DNA of 24,679 nucleotides from Lingula anatina (taxonomy: Eukaryota > Brachiopoda > Lingulata > Lingulida > Lingulidae): positions 17,967 through 42,645 of the forward strand of contig NW_019773824.1 in the NCBI RefSeq assembly GCF_001039355.2. The letters are read 5' to 3'. Of this stretch, positions 1-9,848 are shown piece by piece. Position 1 is the stretch's first letter. Every line of letters starts with the position of its first letter. The translations under genes and the position numbers were made by a program. Under the pieces are notes generated by a model that had not been told where the DNA came from, made no database searches, and worked only from the letters and a program-made list of their open reading frames with translations.

Positions 1-1101
1 TATAGGCAATAGACTTGGACAAAGCATCCGGTATACTATAAAATCACAAACCGATTTCTATTTGATTAGTGTGAAAAATATTTTGTCTGATCATAATGAT
101 CCGCATAAGGTCGCAGGATAAAACAAACTTCGGTTGTTGATAAGCGAAACACCAATCTGATCAAACTGCCCTCAATGTCTTTTTGAACGCAATTCGTCTT
201 GGTTCTGGTCAGTGGGATGTGAAAGTTTTCAGTGATCTAATGGTAATTGATGTTTTGGGGCGACAGCCAGATTTCAGTATGTCACAAGGGGCAGGTCGAC
301 GCGCCGTAGAAGCGGTAGTTTTGTTAACTGTAACAACGCCCTTATGTAAGTATGAGACTAACAAGTATCATGTCGCTTGAACATTATCATAAATGAACTT
401 AGAGCCCAAGCTCAACAGCGTGTGCGCCATAACAGTTTCACAGGGTATATACAGCGTGAAATGAAACTGAAAGTTATATGTATATGGATTTTACGAACGA
501 GAATCTGAAGCTCTCGAGTGCCGACCACATGCAAGCACAGCTAAGAAAAAAAGGAGGGGAAGGGAGAGTTCCTAAGGGTACGTTGAAGATGGTGACGGGC
601 GGATGCTTGAACATGCTTTATAAAAACGAGTTTAGGACGATAAAGTTAATATATTCCTGGCACGACTCTGGGCAGTCAAATTATGGTCCTATTTTATCAA
701 TGCCATCTTTAACTGAACCCTTACAGCTAGCTGAAAGGCCCAGTTCATCACAAAAGAAAAAACTGCTGTTTTCATTACGGGAAAAGTACAAAGTTGCTTA
801 CATAAGTTTTCAAAAGATTTTTGCACTCTCTCTCTCTCCGTAACGCATGGCCCGTAAATGATAAGTCCCTCTCACAATCCAGGGCCCCCACACTGCACGC
901 TTGGATTGCGACTTGTTACAAAACGAGCCCGAGTCCAAAACTTGGGTTGCGTGTTCACCTCTGGTATATCTTGCACCTGCCTCAATATTTCCGTTACCTA
1001 AAGTACGTTATGGGCGAATCAAGTATTTTAAGCAGTGTCTTTTCAATTAAACATTTCTTTGGTGTGACTTACATTTCATGAATACTGCTGAGTTGAAAGG
1101 G

Positions 1102-1145
1102 TTTCTTCCTTTCTTTCTTTCTTTTCTTTTTTTTTTTTTTTTTTT
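1102..1145. repeat. Pyrimidine tract (TTTC)n-(T)n
   Basis: An uninterrupted run of T and C on the plus strand begins as TTTC units and ends in about 20 Ts. It is a simple repeat, or possibly the A-tail of an old retroposed copy read on the other strand. No SINE body is recognisable beside it. Confidence 0.8.
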
Positions 1146-1976
1146 CAAAGCAAAACTTTGTGAATTCCCGGATACTTTTTAAGTTAACGCAAACACGACG
1201 GAGCCTTGGGATAAATGAAAAAAACCTTGTCGTTGAATGCATACAGTGCGATAGCGAACAAGTGGCACTGGCTTAGTACTTATCACCTTTGCATAATTTA
1301 TGATTCCTCTAACATCTATTACTAATATACCAGTAATTACATGATATGCGACAGTGGATGTGCTCGCAGTTGAAAACGCTAGTAATGTAACGTTAGTAAT
1401 ATAATGCGTTGCTGTAGCGAAGACAACAGAAGTGTAATGTGTTCTTAGTCTCAACAGACACAAGATGAATCAAATCTTTCCTCTTAGCTCGGACTCTCAT
1501 CCATGATAACCGAAATATGAGGTAATTTCACCGTTTTGCTTATCGTTTCACTTCAAACTGCAATGAGAAGACGAGGATCTGGGTGATATTTATTTTTCAC
1601 TTCATAAATCCTTATTTTCACTATCTTATCAACGTTTTAGCATAAAGTGCCTTGTTTTTAAATTCTCGTTAGTTATTTTATACTACAGCTGTAGAACTTA
1701 CTTTTATTTAAATTGCATGAGTAACACGAAGGCATACTAAGGTAATGAACAGTTCTTTTTTATACATTTTAATGCTTTTTCAGCTCTTTCGTTGTGACCA
1801 AATTTTGCAATCGTTTTTTTTTTCCTTAGATATTGTCTGGAATAAAACTGTCGAAGTATTACTTTTGCAAAATTGCCACCTAGACGAAATGAATTTTTTC
1901 TATATTAATTACCACCACTACTGGTACATCGACCTGAAAGAAAAAATAATTCAGGTAAGCCACAAACAAGTCTGAA

Positions 1977-2002
1977 ATTATTATTATTATTATTATTATT
2001 AT
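1977..2002. repeat. (ATT)n microsatellite
   Basis: About eight perfect ATT units lie just downstream of the prokineticin-like gene's stop codon. Confidence 0.9.
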
Positions 2003-2119
2003 AAACATGAACCCGTGTTGTGACACATGGGAGTCACACAGATTTGACGTTCTTTTTTCAATAGTGAAAATTTATACTAACAATTGAAATAAAAGGCCGC
2101 TGTTGGTCTTACACGATCT

Positions 2120-2325
2120 TTAAAAAACAAGGGAATAAAAATAAGGGTGATAACGAGGGAGAACTTTCCCTAGGGTTAGACGCCCAGTGGTATTACCTGG
2201 CTCATGCAATACCGGTACAACAATGCCCCCAGACCAACCCTGAGGAATGCACTTGAACCCCGGGGCACAGGGACACTCCAAAACCATCGCCTGTGGCTGG
2301 CCAGACAGAGAAGACGGGTCACACC
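2120..2325 (-). CDS. Prokineticin-like exon 3 (Cys 6-9 and C-terminus)
   Basis: Acceptor TTTCCACAG|GGTGTG. The exon encodes WCDPSS, then ECPCAPGFKC, then a cysteine-free tail of about 42 residues to TAA at 2122-2120. A good alternative donor, CCAG|GTAATA at 2197/2196, could splice away the tail, but I found no convincing downstream exon. Confidence 0.72.
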
Positions 2326-3384
2326 CTGTGGAAACAATTTTTTTTATCTCTGAAAGTCTTCACTTAAAAATTCTTCACTTTGAAAAGAAAATATTTTTAA
2401 AATTTCGAGTATTCTAAAATCTTATTTTCAAAGGTTTCCTTTCTCTTATTCAAACCCTGAAGTTGAGTGCATCGTTAGATTGATTTTGAAAGTAATGAAA
2501 ATGTATGATACACTGTACGTAATCAAATACCCATCGATTAGAGAGTATCCTAAACAAATATGGGAATAATCGAATGCATAAATCGGTAATAAAAATAGTA
2601 CTTACAAGATCCGCTTGTGCCCAGTTTCGAGCACATTCCGAGTTGACTTAACGACCTCTTCCTCCCTATGGGTTGCAGGAGAGATACGCAGCACTCGTCG
2701 TCATTGCAGTGTGAGGCGTTGTTACACACGCCGCCATGGCCGGGAGCAGGAATGCTCTGGAAAATGTTAACTTAAAACTTAACAATTGTTTTTCCCGTGC
2801 CTCTTTCAAAAACCAAAATGTTCCCCTTCCTAACTACATAGGATGACGCTTTGTGAAATTAAAATTAATTTTGCACCGATAACTTCTTCGATTCTGAAAA
2901 ATGTTAGGTTCTATAGTATTAGGCTCTAAAAGCGAATTCATTTTGTGGCCTTCGATTGTGAAAAACAAGTATTAATGTTCATAAGTCTGGACTCAAGAAG
3001 ACTGGGACAGTCCAAAGAGAAAGAAATGGGAGAAGCAGGATGGGCATTGGGACAAGTGCAACAGAAATTTCAAAGACCAACAGCACTGAAAGTCTCTGGT
3101 GACGGCCTTATATATACATGTACAACGCCGCACAGATAATTTTCTGTATGATGACCAAACGTTACAATGAAATCAAATAATTTAGTCAATATCGCAGTCA
3201 ATAGCAAGCGACTTTGTATTGTTTTTCGATTTTATGTCATTAACCGGTGAAATCCACATCGTACTTAGCACTCTAGTGCTTTTGTATTATGACTATTATC
3301 ACATAATACAATTATCATTACAATTAAACCTACCTGTACCGCCACAGCCATACAGATAATCAAAAGGAATAGCGTCTTCGGCAT
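2120..3384 (-). CDS. Secreted prokineticin/astakine-like cysteine-rich protein (3 exons)
   Basis: Join 3384-3334, 2756-2606 and 2325-2120: 408 nt, 135 residues and a TAA stop, with phases 0 and 1 matching. The first 17 residues (MPKTLFLLIICMAVAVQ) form a signal peptide that ends near the first splice junction. Mature cysteines fall at residues 28, 34, 39, 40, 59, 69, 85, 87 and 93. The spacing C-x5-C-x4-CC-x18-C-x9-C-x15-C-x-C-x5-C is that of prokineticins and the wider colipase-like fold, including the diagnostic ECPC. Known family members are secreted ligands or venom components, and arthropod astakines act on blood-cell formation. The AVIT N-terminus needed by vertebrate prokineticins is absent. 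The C4-C5 loop is longer than usual and contains GRKR, a possible convertase site. The tenth family cysteine is missing. A GATAAAAA at 3431-3438 upstream of the ATG could be a TATA box. The family call is strong; the function is inferred. Confidence 0.8.
2606..2756 (-). CDS. Prokineticin-like exon 2 (Cys 1-5)
   Basis: Acceptor TTTTCCAG|AGC and donor TCTT|GTAAGTA. It has 151 nt, enters in phase 0 and leaves in phase 1. It encodes the CNNASHCNDDECC block and the GMCSKLG segment, the conserved first half of the fold. Confidence 0.85.
2757..3333 (-). other. Prokineticin-like intron 1
   Basis: A GT-AG intron of 577 bp. The plus-strand open frame at 2945-3139 inside it matches nothing I recognise and has no support. 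Nothing else was seen. Confidence 0.7.
3334..3384 (-). CDS. Prokineticin-like exon 1 (signal peptide)
   Basis: The ATG is at 3384-3382. The exon gives 17 codons and ends CAG|GTAGGT, phase 0. An acceptor-like TTATTCTGCAG ending at 3438 could mean a further 5' untranslated exon. Confidence 0.78.
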
Positions 3385-3594
3385 GTTGGTAGTGCAGTGA
3401 CGAGATGTAATGTGGTGCACATCCACTTTGTTTTTATCTGCAGAATAACACTTGCTTTAGTTCTCACATTAAATCCTGCTGAGGCACACCTTATCTGTCA
3501 TAATTCAGGAATTTTAGGTCACCGTTTGAAATTTGCTCACGTCATGTTCAAAAGAAAAGTTGACAGCAGATAATAATAATAAACAACCTAAAAC

Positions 3595-3998
3595 TTGAAA
3601 GAAGAGTGTTTATTCAAAAGCACCACTTAACTCCATAAAGATGTTGCAACTACTGAAATGCAGTAAAACAAAAGACGTTACACCAGAGTGCAAATTTGCC
3701 TTAAATGCATTTGTTTTTTAGACATGTTGAAAAAAGTCCTTTTATTCGTCTTGGGTGGCATAACGCGCATAAACACTGTCTGAAAATATCAACGCAAAAT
3801 TTCATTTGATATCTGTCTGTTAAAACGTAGTACTTTCTTCATATAATATACACGCCTTCACTGTGAATAATGGAAAAACAGTTTGTTTGCAATTGCAAGC
3901 TGCAGTAACAACAATATCTCCAGAATAAATTAATTTACACTATCAATAAATACTACAACAGTATAATATACAATATATGTCAGAGAGAAATTGTTGGG
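3595..3998 (-). other. ODAD1-family gene 3' untranslated region
   Basis: AT-rich sequence between the ODAD1 stop (4001-3999) and the best poly(A) signal at 3614-3609. It leaves only about 200 bp to the ATG of the next gene downstream, so the two genes are tightly packed. Confidence 0.6.
3609..3614 (-). promoter_or_regulatory. Candidate poly(A) signal AATAAA for the ODAD1-family gene
   Basis: The minus strand reads AATAAA here, about 385 nt past the stop codon. A second AATAAA at 3746-3741 would give a shorter 3' end. Confidence 0.5.
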
Positions 3999-4179
3999 TC
4001 AAACTCTCTTCTTCGTCCCAGTTTTAGTGGGAGTTTTAGATCCGGTTCTGGGCTGCTCCACTTCCAAGCTGGCTGCCTCTGCCATCCTCTTATCCATAGC
4101 TTTCAGGACACGAGCTCTGATCTCGTCAGGGTTGAGTGGCCTCACATCTTCCTCTTCCTCTTCTGTGTCACTGTCTCCA
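3999..4179 (-). CDS. ODAD1: ODAD1-family exon 11 (C-terminus and stop)
   Basis: Acceptor TTCTTTGCAG|TGGAG. It encodes an acidic run, then LNPDEIRARVLKAMDKRM, then a basic Thr/Lys-rich tail. The TGA stop is at 4001-3999. Confidence 0.85.
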
Positions 4180-7100
4180 CTGCAAAGAATAAAAGTTTGA
4201 ATCACATTTTTTTTCTGACATTACTTTTTAACAAATTAAAAGTTTTGCATTCTAAGAGGCAAAACTAGTTGACATGTCTGTTGTTTCACTACTAATCTTT
4301 CCTTACAATGCAAAGAGAATAAAACCACTGAAAAAAATTTTTTTTTGCAACTCCAGTTTCCAGCTTTCGACCCATATTCAATGTGGTAACTTACCGAGGA
4401 AGAACCACATTAGACAGGCTGGGTTTGGTAGGTTTAGGTACAGCTACAGGAGCAGCTTGGGCAGCAGCACTAGGTGGTGGAATGATGCCTTGCTCCTGGA
4501 AAATAATATACAGGCCAATGAAATATAGTTCAGTGTTGTCAAATATCTTTAATACTATATGGTTTCATTTTTTTCTTTGTAAAAAAAATGAGTTTGCACA
4601 AGCCTGCAATTAAAATTCTTCTATACCACTTTCAAACAAGAATGAGTTCATCGTCTCACTGCTTGCAACAATATTATCGATAAAATGCATGAAGAGAGAA
4701 CAGAACATAGGCCAACTTAATGTTAAATTGTTTTATATATTAATAAGAAAAGTGTTCTGAAAAGGATTCCATTCACTGCCCTCCTCAATATCAGCCCATA
4801 ATTATACCTACCTTCATCTCCAAATATTCCTTCACAGCCAGCACTTCGTTGGTCCTCTGCTCAATCAGCCCCAGGTACATCATCACATTGCTGTCTGTGA
4901 TGCCCACACCAGCCCCCAGCATCTCCCGTATTGGCTTGTCATCACAGCCAGTACTGCTGAACATGGCACCTATCTGCTGACGCAAATTCTCCATGGACTT
5001 GTTCACCTCCTTCAGCCTTTGCTGAGATTTCTCCGTTTGAGCTGTGGCTTTCTGGATGCTAATCTGAATTTTTTTAAAATTAATAATAATAAATAACAAC
5101 AAAATTACACTTGCACTCATTATACATGATGCACGGGCCCAAGATTTTTAATAACAAACCCATTCATAAATTTTCTATTTTTATAAAATGATAAAAGTTA
5201 AGTAAATAAAAATACACACGATAAATTGAAAGAGAAAATAAATAATTATGTAATAAATAGTTTATTGCATATCAAAGTTCACAACCTGTGCCTCTTAACA
5301 CTGACCTGCAGTTCTTTAAGCATCTTCTCTCTGCTGTTATCCACAGTGGCCTCCTCACTCTTGAACCTATTGATGTCCTCCTTGATGGCACTGATCTCTT
5401 CATTCAGCAACTCAACTTCATGGTTCACCTCATTGGCATAGTTAAACAGTGCGAAGTTCTCACCCTCTTTCTCAATGAACTGTTTCACTATCACATCTAT
5501 GTCCTGCTCTCCTGTGGCAGTTTTGATGCGTTCAAAAGCTTCCTCGTAGGTTTTGATCTTTTCTTGATTCTGAGCAATGGCCTTATCAGCATCCAATCCT
5601 AGCAAACAGAGTTGAAAGTCATTGAGGCAAATGTGCTGGTAATCTGGGTATTAAAATTATTGTCGAAATTAATTTAGGGATAATATTATATGTCAGAAAT
5701 AAAAGGGAAAAGGAAAAAAAAAACAACTAAAGAAAGAAAATGAATTTTAAAAAATGAATTAATAACAACTAAAATTTACCATCATATTAGGAGCCTGCAT
5801 AATAGCACCATCTGGTTTTTCAGATTCTTGCAGACAATCTTGTCAACTGGAGACTGCCTCATACCTGTGACAGTCATTCATGTCATTGTGCCATTAACCA
5901 ACTTTTTGGGATTTATATTTCCCACACAAAATGCACTAAAATGGCCCATCCCAAATGATACTGAAAAGTTTGCATGGCTAGCCCAAATAAAATCCTGTTT
6001 CCATAATAGTTCTATTTAAAAAAATAGTCCAAGTGACAAAAGCAGTGCTAGTTAACAAGACTGTCAGCACTGAACTTTGAAGTTGTGGTACATACATGTA
6101 ATACACCCTGAAAAACACTCCCTGAATCTCCTACAAACAGCTTTTACTCATATACAATTGCACAGGATGAATTCAATGCATGTGTCCAGTATAAGTTATC
6201 ATTATGTTCACCTTTGCTCACAGTGTTTTCCCATTCCTTAAATTTGTTTAGGATTTGTGTGGAGGTTTTCTGTGCCTGCTGCATAACTCCCAACACATCA
6301 CTCACAAACACATCACAAGCTATAAATAATTATAATAATACATTGAACTAAAAAATATTATCCTCAGCAACCTATAACAAATACTATACTAAGTCTTGTG
6401 TGTTGAATTTGTGACATATTGCATAAAGCTGAAAAAATTTGAAAGAGACATTACTTTATTTTGAACTTGTGACGAAAAAATATGTTATATATTTTATATA
6501 TAGGCTGCTGAGGAATAATATGGATGACCAAGCAAAAGAACAAAAAAGGTAAACAAGACAGCAAAGCTGGTACATGAACAGACATTGACCAAAATTATTG
6601 AAGAAACAGATCGTAAACATTCCTGCTTATATAGACAAAAGAGAAATTTTCTTCAACAATTTCAGCAATTTTCACATAAACAACAAGGCTAATGAAAACA
6701 TCTCTGTAAACTTCTGTATTAAAACATGTTTTTATAAAGCACAAGTCCTGCATTAAAAAGAAACAGACATGTTCTGAATATATGCAGACATTTCATAATT
6801 TCATAATGTCTGTGCATAAATAGTAAGTTAACAGAAGCAATATTAAAGTGGTTACGAAAAAAGAACAAGAATAAAGATCAACAAGAAATACATAACTACC
6901 AGTAAATCATGAAATGGGTAAAAAAAAACAAAAAAAGAATTCTACATATATACTAATCTTAAACATACGTCACATATTTGTAGATATTGATATATTAATT
7001 GGTTTCATATCTTTTACTCAGATTTTTTTTTTTCAATCATTCTAAAACTCTTCACCATTTGACCTTACTCCCTTACCCATCTTCTTTTTCTTAGCCATTT

Positions 7101-9031
7101 CCATCAGTTTGTACTCCATCCTGTCGTGGTCCTTAATTGTCATGAACTCCCTCAGACTCTCATCATTCTTGATCATTCTCTGCAAGTCCTTCATCTCCAC
7201 ATGGTAGTGAGCCTCATCTCTCTCTGTGCGCTCCTGGAGACTCAGCATCTTATTGTTAGCATCATCTCTGCAATAATTGCACAAAAAAACTTTCAAATTC
7301 TCAGGTGTGGTATTGTTCAATGAAACAACAGCATCATCTCTGCATAAAGAGTCAATGTGTTTATTTTACCTTAAAAGGTAACATATTTTATACCCATATT
7401 TGTTAATTGGTCTATTGTCGTATTGAGTATTTTGTATGTACTAGCATGTGTTTTTGTGTCAGGTGTACCAGAATACAAGTGCAGTCAGAGCTGAATCTAC
7501 CTGGACAGGGTGACAGCATTACCAATGTTCATAATGCAAATACCATGCTGACCACACACTGATTGACATTTTTATGTACATATAACATCACAAAATTTCC
7601 AAACTACCTGCTATCATAAGCAGCAGTTGCTTCTGCTATTATCTCCATTACTTTATCTTTGGACTGCTGCAGTTCTGCAGACAACTTCTTGTGTAAATTA
7701 TCAAACACGGCTCTCTCTTGCCTCAAGTGGTCTATTTCTTCACGCAGTTTGGCATTTGTAGCAAGCTGCTTGTTTAGATTCACCATGGCCTAAATTGAAA
7801 AAATGAACAATTGAAAGGATCTTTTTTATGTCTTAAATATCCTTGGATACTACGTGTACACTTTGATCTGAGCTAAAAGGTCAAGAAAAGATCATTTCTC
7901 TTAAACCATAATTATTATAATTACTCCACTTAAACAATGAAGATACACACCAGACACACTTATTCAGTGCATATATCTAAGATCAGACATTTTGACAAAA
8001 ATTCATTGACATACCAGTATATTGGTCAAGAGCTTACAATATGAGTGATTTTTTTCCTGCTTTTTTACAACGCAACAATTAAAAGTGTTAAATGTGGTAA
8101 CTTGATTCAATAACAATACAATCTTCTTTGCCACCGAAAGAAAAGTATATTAAAGTTCTACATCAAAAAAAAAAAAAAAAAAGAAAAATATCATGTTGAC
8201 TAAAATATATCTTTTTGAACAAATTATAGGGAAAAGCCACAAAATAAAGGTTAAATTAAACCAGCCTTGTCAAGTCTGTTTTCCAATACTCTCAGTCTTT
8301 TGCTTGTCGCATTGGCCTTGGTGGCGCTGTTGTACAATCCACCCATAGTCATTCTCTGGTGACAGATCTTTTCTTCCATTGCACGAATCTAACAGAAAAA
8401 AATCTCAGTATTAGTAGTCATATTATTTCTTTGAATATATCATGCAGTAGAGAGAAGAACGGATAAGATTTAAATCTGTAAGAAAGGAAAACAAAGCAAA
8501 AGATAAATATGCACTGAACTACATGTAGTGTTTTTATTGGATGAATCAAGTTAAAACTTTCGCATTAAAAATGGCACAGTCATTTTTTTTTCCTCAGATA
8601 TAAATTGTTGGCTGTGAAAAAAAAAACCCATGATATGCCTACCTCTTGCTTGTTTCTTACTTGTGTCTCTAAATACAAAGTGTTTGATAGACATCCCCAG
8701 TGACTCAAAAATTATCAGACATTCACAAGAGTTTTTCAAGGGAAATTATTTTAAATCGAACATGTACAGTTGTAAACATATAAATGCATTTATTTACGTG
8801 AAATAATTTTTTTACATTTCCTTTGATGATGATGATGATGATGATGATGAAGATATCCTATGATTGGAGTATCTAATGGAAATTACATGAAAGGCATTTT
8901 TTCTCACATGAATATCAAAGTATTTTGGCACAACAGAAATAACTTAGTGATTTTACTAATTTATTATAACTGTAAAATAAGTTAATGAAATTTAGCAGTG
9001 GCAGTGCCCACTTACAAATAAAATGAAAAGA

Positions 9032-9085
<54 letters not shown>

Positions 9086-9838
9086 GCAAATACAATAAAA
9101 ATGAAAAACCTGCAAACCTGACCTGTGCATCCATTTGAGCTATCTTTAATTTTTCACCATCAACAAGTGCTTTGTAATCATCAGTGCTCTGAATGAGAAG
9201 TTGTAGCTGTTCAGTGTTGTACATATCTTGTGCACATTTCTTATCACTCAAAGCCTGCATCAGATCCTTATTGATCTCTTCATTTTCTTTGGTGAGGGCA
9301 TTGATTTCTGCACTGTTTAATAGAAATCAAATGTTAGTGCTGTTACCAACACTTTTAATTACTGAAGAAGCATGTAATTAATACAAGAAAGAGGACAAAC
9401 AGTGGCCCTTCATGTATGCCCCAGTATCTGCACATTATGTTCAGTTTTTTGGGAAGGATATTTAACAAGCTCCAATTTTCAGAAAATGGATGGTTTTGTC
9501 TTTAAGTCATTCCATCTGTAAAACGATAAATAATGATTGTAACAAAGAAAAGAATGAGTTTGTTCCAACTAATGGAACATCACGTCAGGATTTACATTGA
9601 GCTTACACATGTAAAAACTACAGAAATAGTGAACTTAATTTTTAGTGGTGTATGAAACAAAAATTCTTATTTACTTTTGCTTTTTGATAATGAATACTGA
9701 TTTTTCTTGATATGCCTTGCGATCTCCTTCCATAATCCGCAGTTGTCTCTGCAGTCGTGCCAGCTCCATCTCCTGCAAACTTTCCTCGCAGAAATCATCT
9801 TCCTCCTCCGTGACGCGCTTTCCTGTAGCTTTCAGCAT
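3999..9838 (-). CDS. ODAD1: Outer dynein arm docking complex coiled-coil protein, ODAD1 (CCDC114)/CCDC63 family, apparently complete
   Basis: Ten coding exons: 9838-9675, 9312-9123, 8388-8266, 7789-7608, 7267-7077, 6319-6212, 5598-5306, 5063-4812, 4495-4395 and 4179-3999. They sum to 1785 nt, which is 594 residues plus stop, close to CCDC63 and ODAD1 in length. The family forms the docking complex that anchors outer dynein arms to doublet microtubules in motile cilia and sperm flagella. Recognised segments are RQLRIMEGDRKAY (residues 31-43), RVLENRLDK (exon 4), KLREEIDHLRQERAVFDNL (exon 5), the YEEAFERIK block with ENFALFNYANEVN (exon 8) and MMYLGLIEQRTNE (exon 9). Most of the chain is predicted coiled coil. 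The C-terminus is proline/alanine-rich, then acidic (TEEEEED), then basic. The start is the first ATG after a non-coding first exon. I cannot decide between the two vertebrate paralogues. One intron needs a GC donor and one exon is unusual (see findings). Confidence 0.88.
4395..4495 (-). CDS. ODAD1: ODAD1-family exon 10
   Basis: Acceptor ATTTTCCAG|GAGCAA and donor CCTCG|GTAAGT, phase 0 to phase 2. It encodes a Pro/Ala-rich linker, presumably disordered. Confidence 0.83.
4812..5063 (-). CDS. ODAD1: ODAD1-family exon 9
   Basis: Acceptor AAAATTCAG|ATTAGC and donor ATGAAG|GTAGGT, phase 0 at both ends, 84 codons. It encodes the conserved GITDSNVMMYLGLIEQRTNE near the end of the coiled-coil region. 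Confidence 0.9.
5306..5598 (-). CDS. ODAD1: ODAD1-family exon 8
   Basis: Acceptor TTTGCTAG|GATTGG and donor CTGCAG|GTCAGT, phase 1 to phase 0. It encodes YEEAFERIKTATGE and ENFALFNYANEVNHEVELL, the most recognisable central block of the docking proteins. Confidence 0.9.
6212..6319 (-). CDS. ODAD1: ODAD1-family exon 7, candidate cassette exon
   Basis: Acceptor TTATTTATAG|CTTG and donor AAAG|GTGAAC. It has 108 nt, is phase 1 at both ends and is open throughout. It encodes a helical, glutamine- and lysine-rich segment (DVLGVMQQAQKTSTQILNKF). Base composition is richer in G+C than the introns around it. I do not recognise this segment in the family, and skipping it keeps the frame, so it may be lineage-specific or optional. 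Confidence 0.55.
7077..7267 (-). CDS. ODAD1: ODAD1-family exon 6
   Basis: Acceptor TTATTGCAG|AGATGATG and donor ATGG|GTAAGG, phase 2 to phase 1. It encodes RDDANNKMLSLQER through EYKLMEMAKKKK. An alternative in-frame acceptor 72 nt upstream shares an identical 15-bp sequence. Confidence 0.83.
7608..7789 (-). CDS. ODAD1: ODAD1-family exon 5
   Basis: Acceptor TTCAATTTAG|GCC and donor AGCAG|GTAGTT, phase 0 to phase 2. It encodes KLREEIDHLRQERAVFDNL, one of the best conserved segments of the family. Confidence 0.87.
7790..8265 (-). other. ODAD1-family intron 4, inferred GC-AG intron
   Basis: Begins GCTGGT after AAG and ends TTCAATTTAG. It contains an 18-base A run at 8165-8182 (plus strand). 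The GC donor is inferred from frame and from family continuity of NRLDK into the next exon's AMVNLNKQL. Confidence 0.65.
8165..8182. repeat. Poly(A) run
   Basis: Eighteen consecutive A residues on the plus strand, inside ODAD1-family intron 4. Confidence 0.9.
8266..8388 (-). CDS. ODAD1: ODAD1-family exon 4 (non-canonical donor)
   Basis: 41 codons (residues 119-159) after acceptor TTTTCTGTTAG. It contains the conserved LRVLENRLDK. The frame into the next exon is kept only if the exon ends at AAG|GCTGGT, a GC donor; using the adjacent GT (8261-8262) would shift the frame. Confidence 0.75.
8825..8850. repeat. (GAT)n microsatellite
   Basis: Nearly nine perfect GAT units in intron 3 of the ODAD1-family gene. 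Confidence 0.92.
9032..9083. repeat. (AAT)n microsatellite
   Basis: About 17 AAT units, some 40 nt inside the intron from the exon 3 donor. On the minus strand it produces spurious poly-Tyr and poly-Ile open frames. Confidence 0.95.
9123..9312 (-). CDS. ODAD1: ODAD1-family exon 3
   Basis: Acceptor TATTAAACAG|TGCAG and donor ACAG|GTCAGG; enters in phase 2 and leaves in phase 0. It encodes NAEINALTKENEE and a long coiled coil (residues 55-118). A second CAG five bases into the exon would break the frame, so 9312 is preferred. Confidence 0.83.
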
Positions 9839-9848
9839 AATGAGAACT
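9675..9848 (-). CDS. ODAD1: ODAD1-family exon 2 (start codon; N-terminal RQLRIMEGDRKAY motif)
   Basis: Acceptor TCTTTTGCAG|AGTTC at 9849. Ten untranslated bases precede the ATG at 9838-9836. The exon ends GCAAAA|GTAAAT, phase 2. The first 25 residues are acidic and the conserved coiled coil begins at about residue 24. Confidence 0.85.

Larger units (their letters stand above)
1..2119. other. Left flank with no recognised gene
   Basis: I see no supportable gene here. Open frames such as 478-843 (+) and 1179-1463 (-) have unremarkable composition, no motif I know and no convincing splice partners. The stretch holds simple sequence: a pyrimidine tract at 1102-1145 and an ATT repeat at 1977-2002. 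The part nearest 2119 should be the 3' untranslated region of the prokineticin-like gene, but no clean AATAAA lies just below its stop codon, so its end is not fixed. Confidence 0.5.
8389..9122 (-). other. ODAD1-family intron 3 with two microsatellites
   Basis: A 734-bp GT-AG intron holding a GAT repeat (8825-8850) and a long AAT repeat (9032-9083). The open frame at 8551-8739 inside it is not supported as an exon. Confidence 0.75.

Noticed and set aside
478-843. 121-codon plus-strand open frame as a gene
   Set aside because: No recognisable motif, a low-complexity end over a CT repeat, and no splice context or promoter evidence.
1179-1463. 94-codon minus-strand frame as an exon of the prokineticin-like gene
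   Set aside because: No cysteine pattern or acceptor of the needed phase; composition looks non-coding.
2160-2340. GC-richer patch considered as a tRNA or SINE head
   Set aside because: No cloverleaf or A/B boxes; it is explained by exon 3 of the prokineticin-like gene on the minus strand.
5226-5602. Plus-strand frames over ODAD1-family exon 8
   Set aside because: Antisense shadows of a well-conserved minus-strand exon.
8551-8739. Extra ODAD1-family exon
   Set aside because: Exon 3 to exon 4 joins in phase 0 without it, and the frame has no family similarity.
9012-9130. Poly-Tyr and poly-Ile open frames
   Set aside because: Produced by reading the AAT microsatellite through the exon 3 donor.
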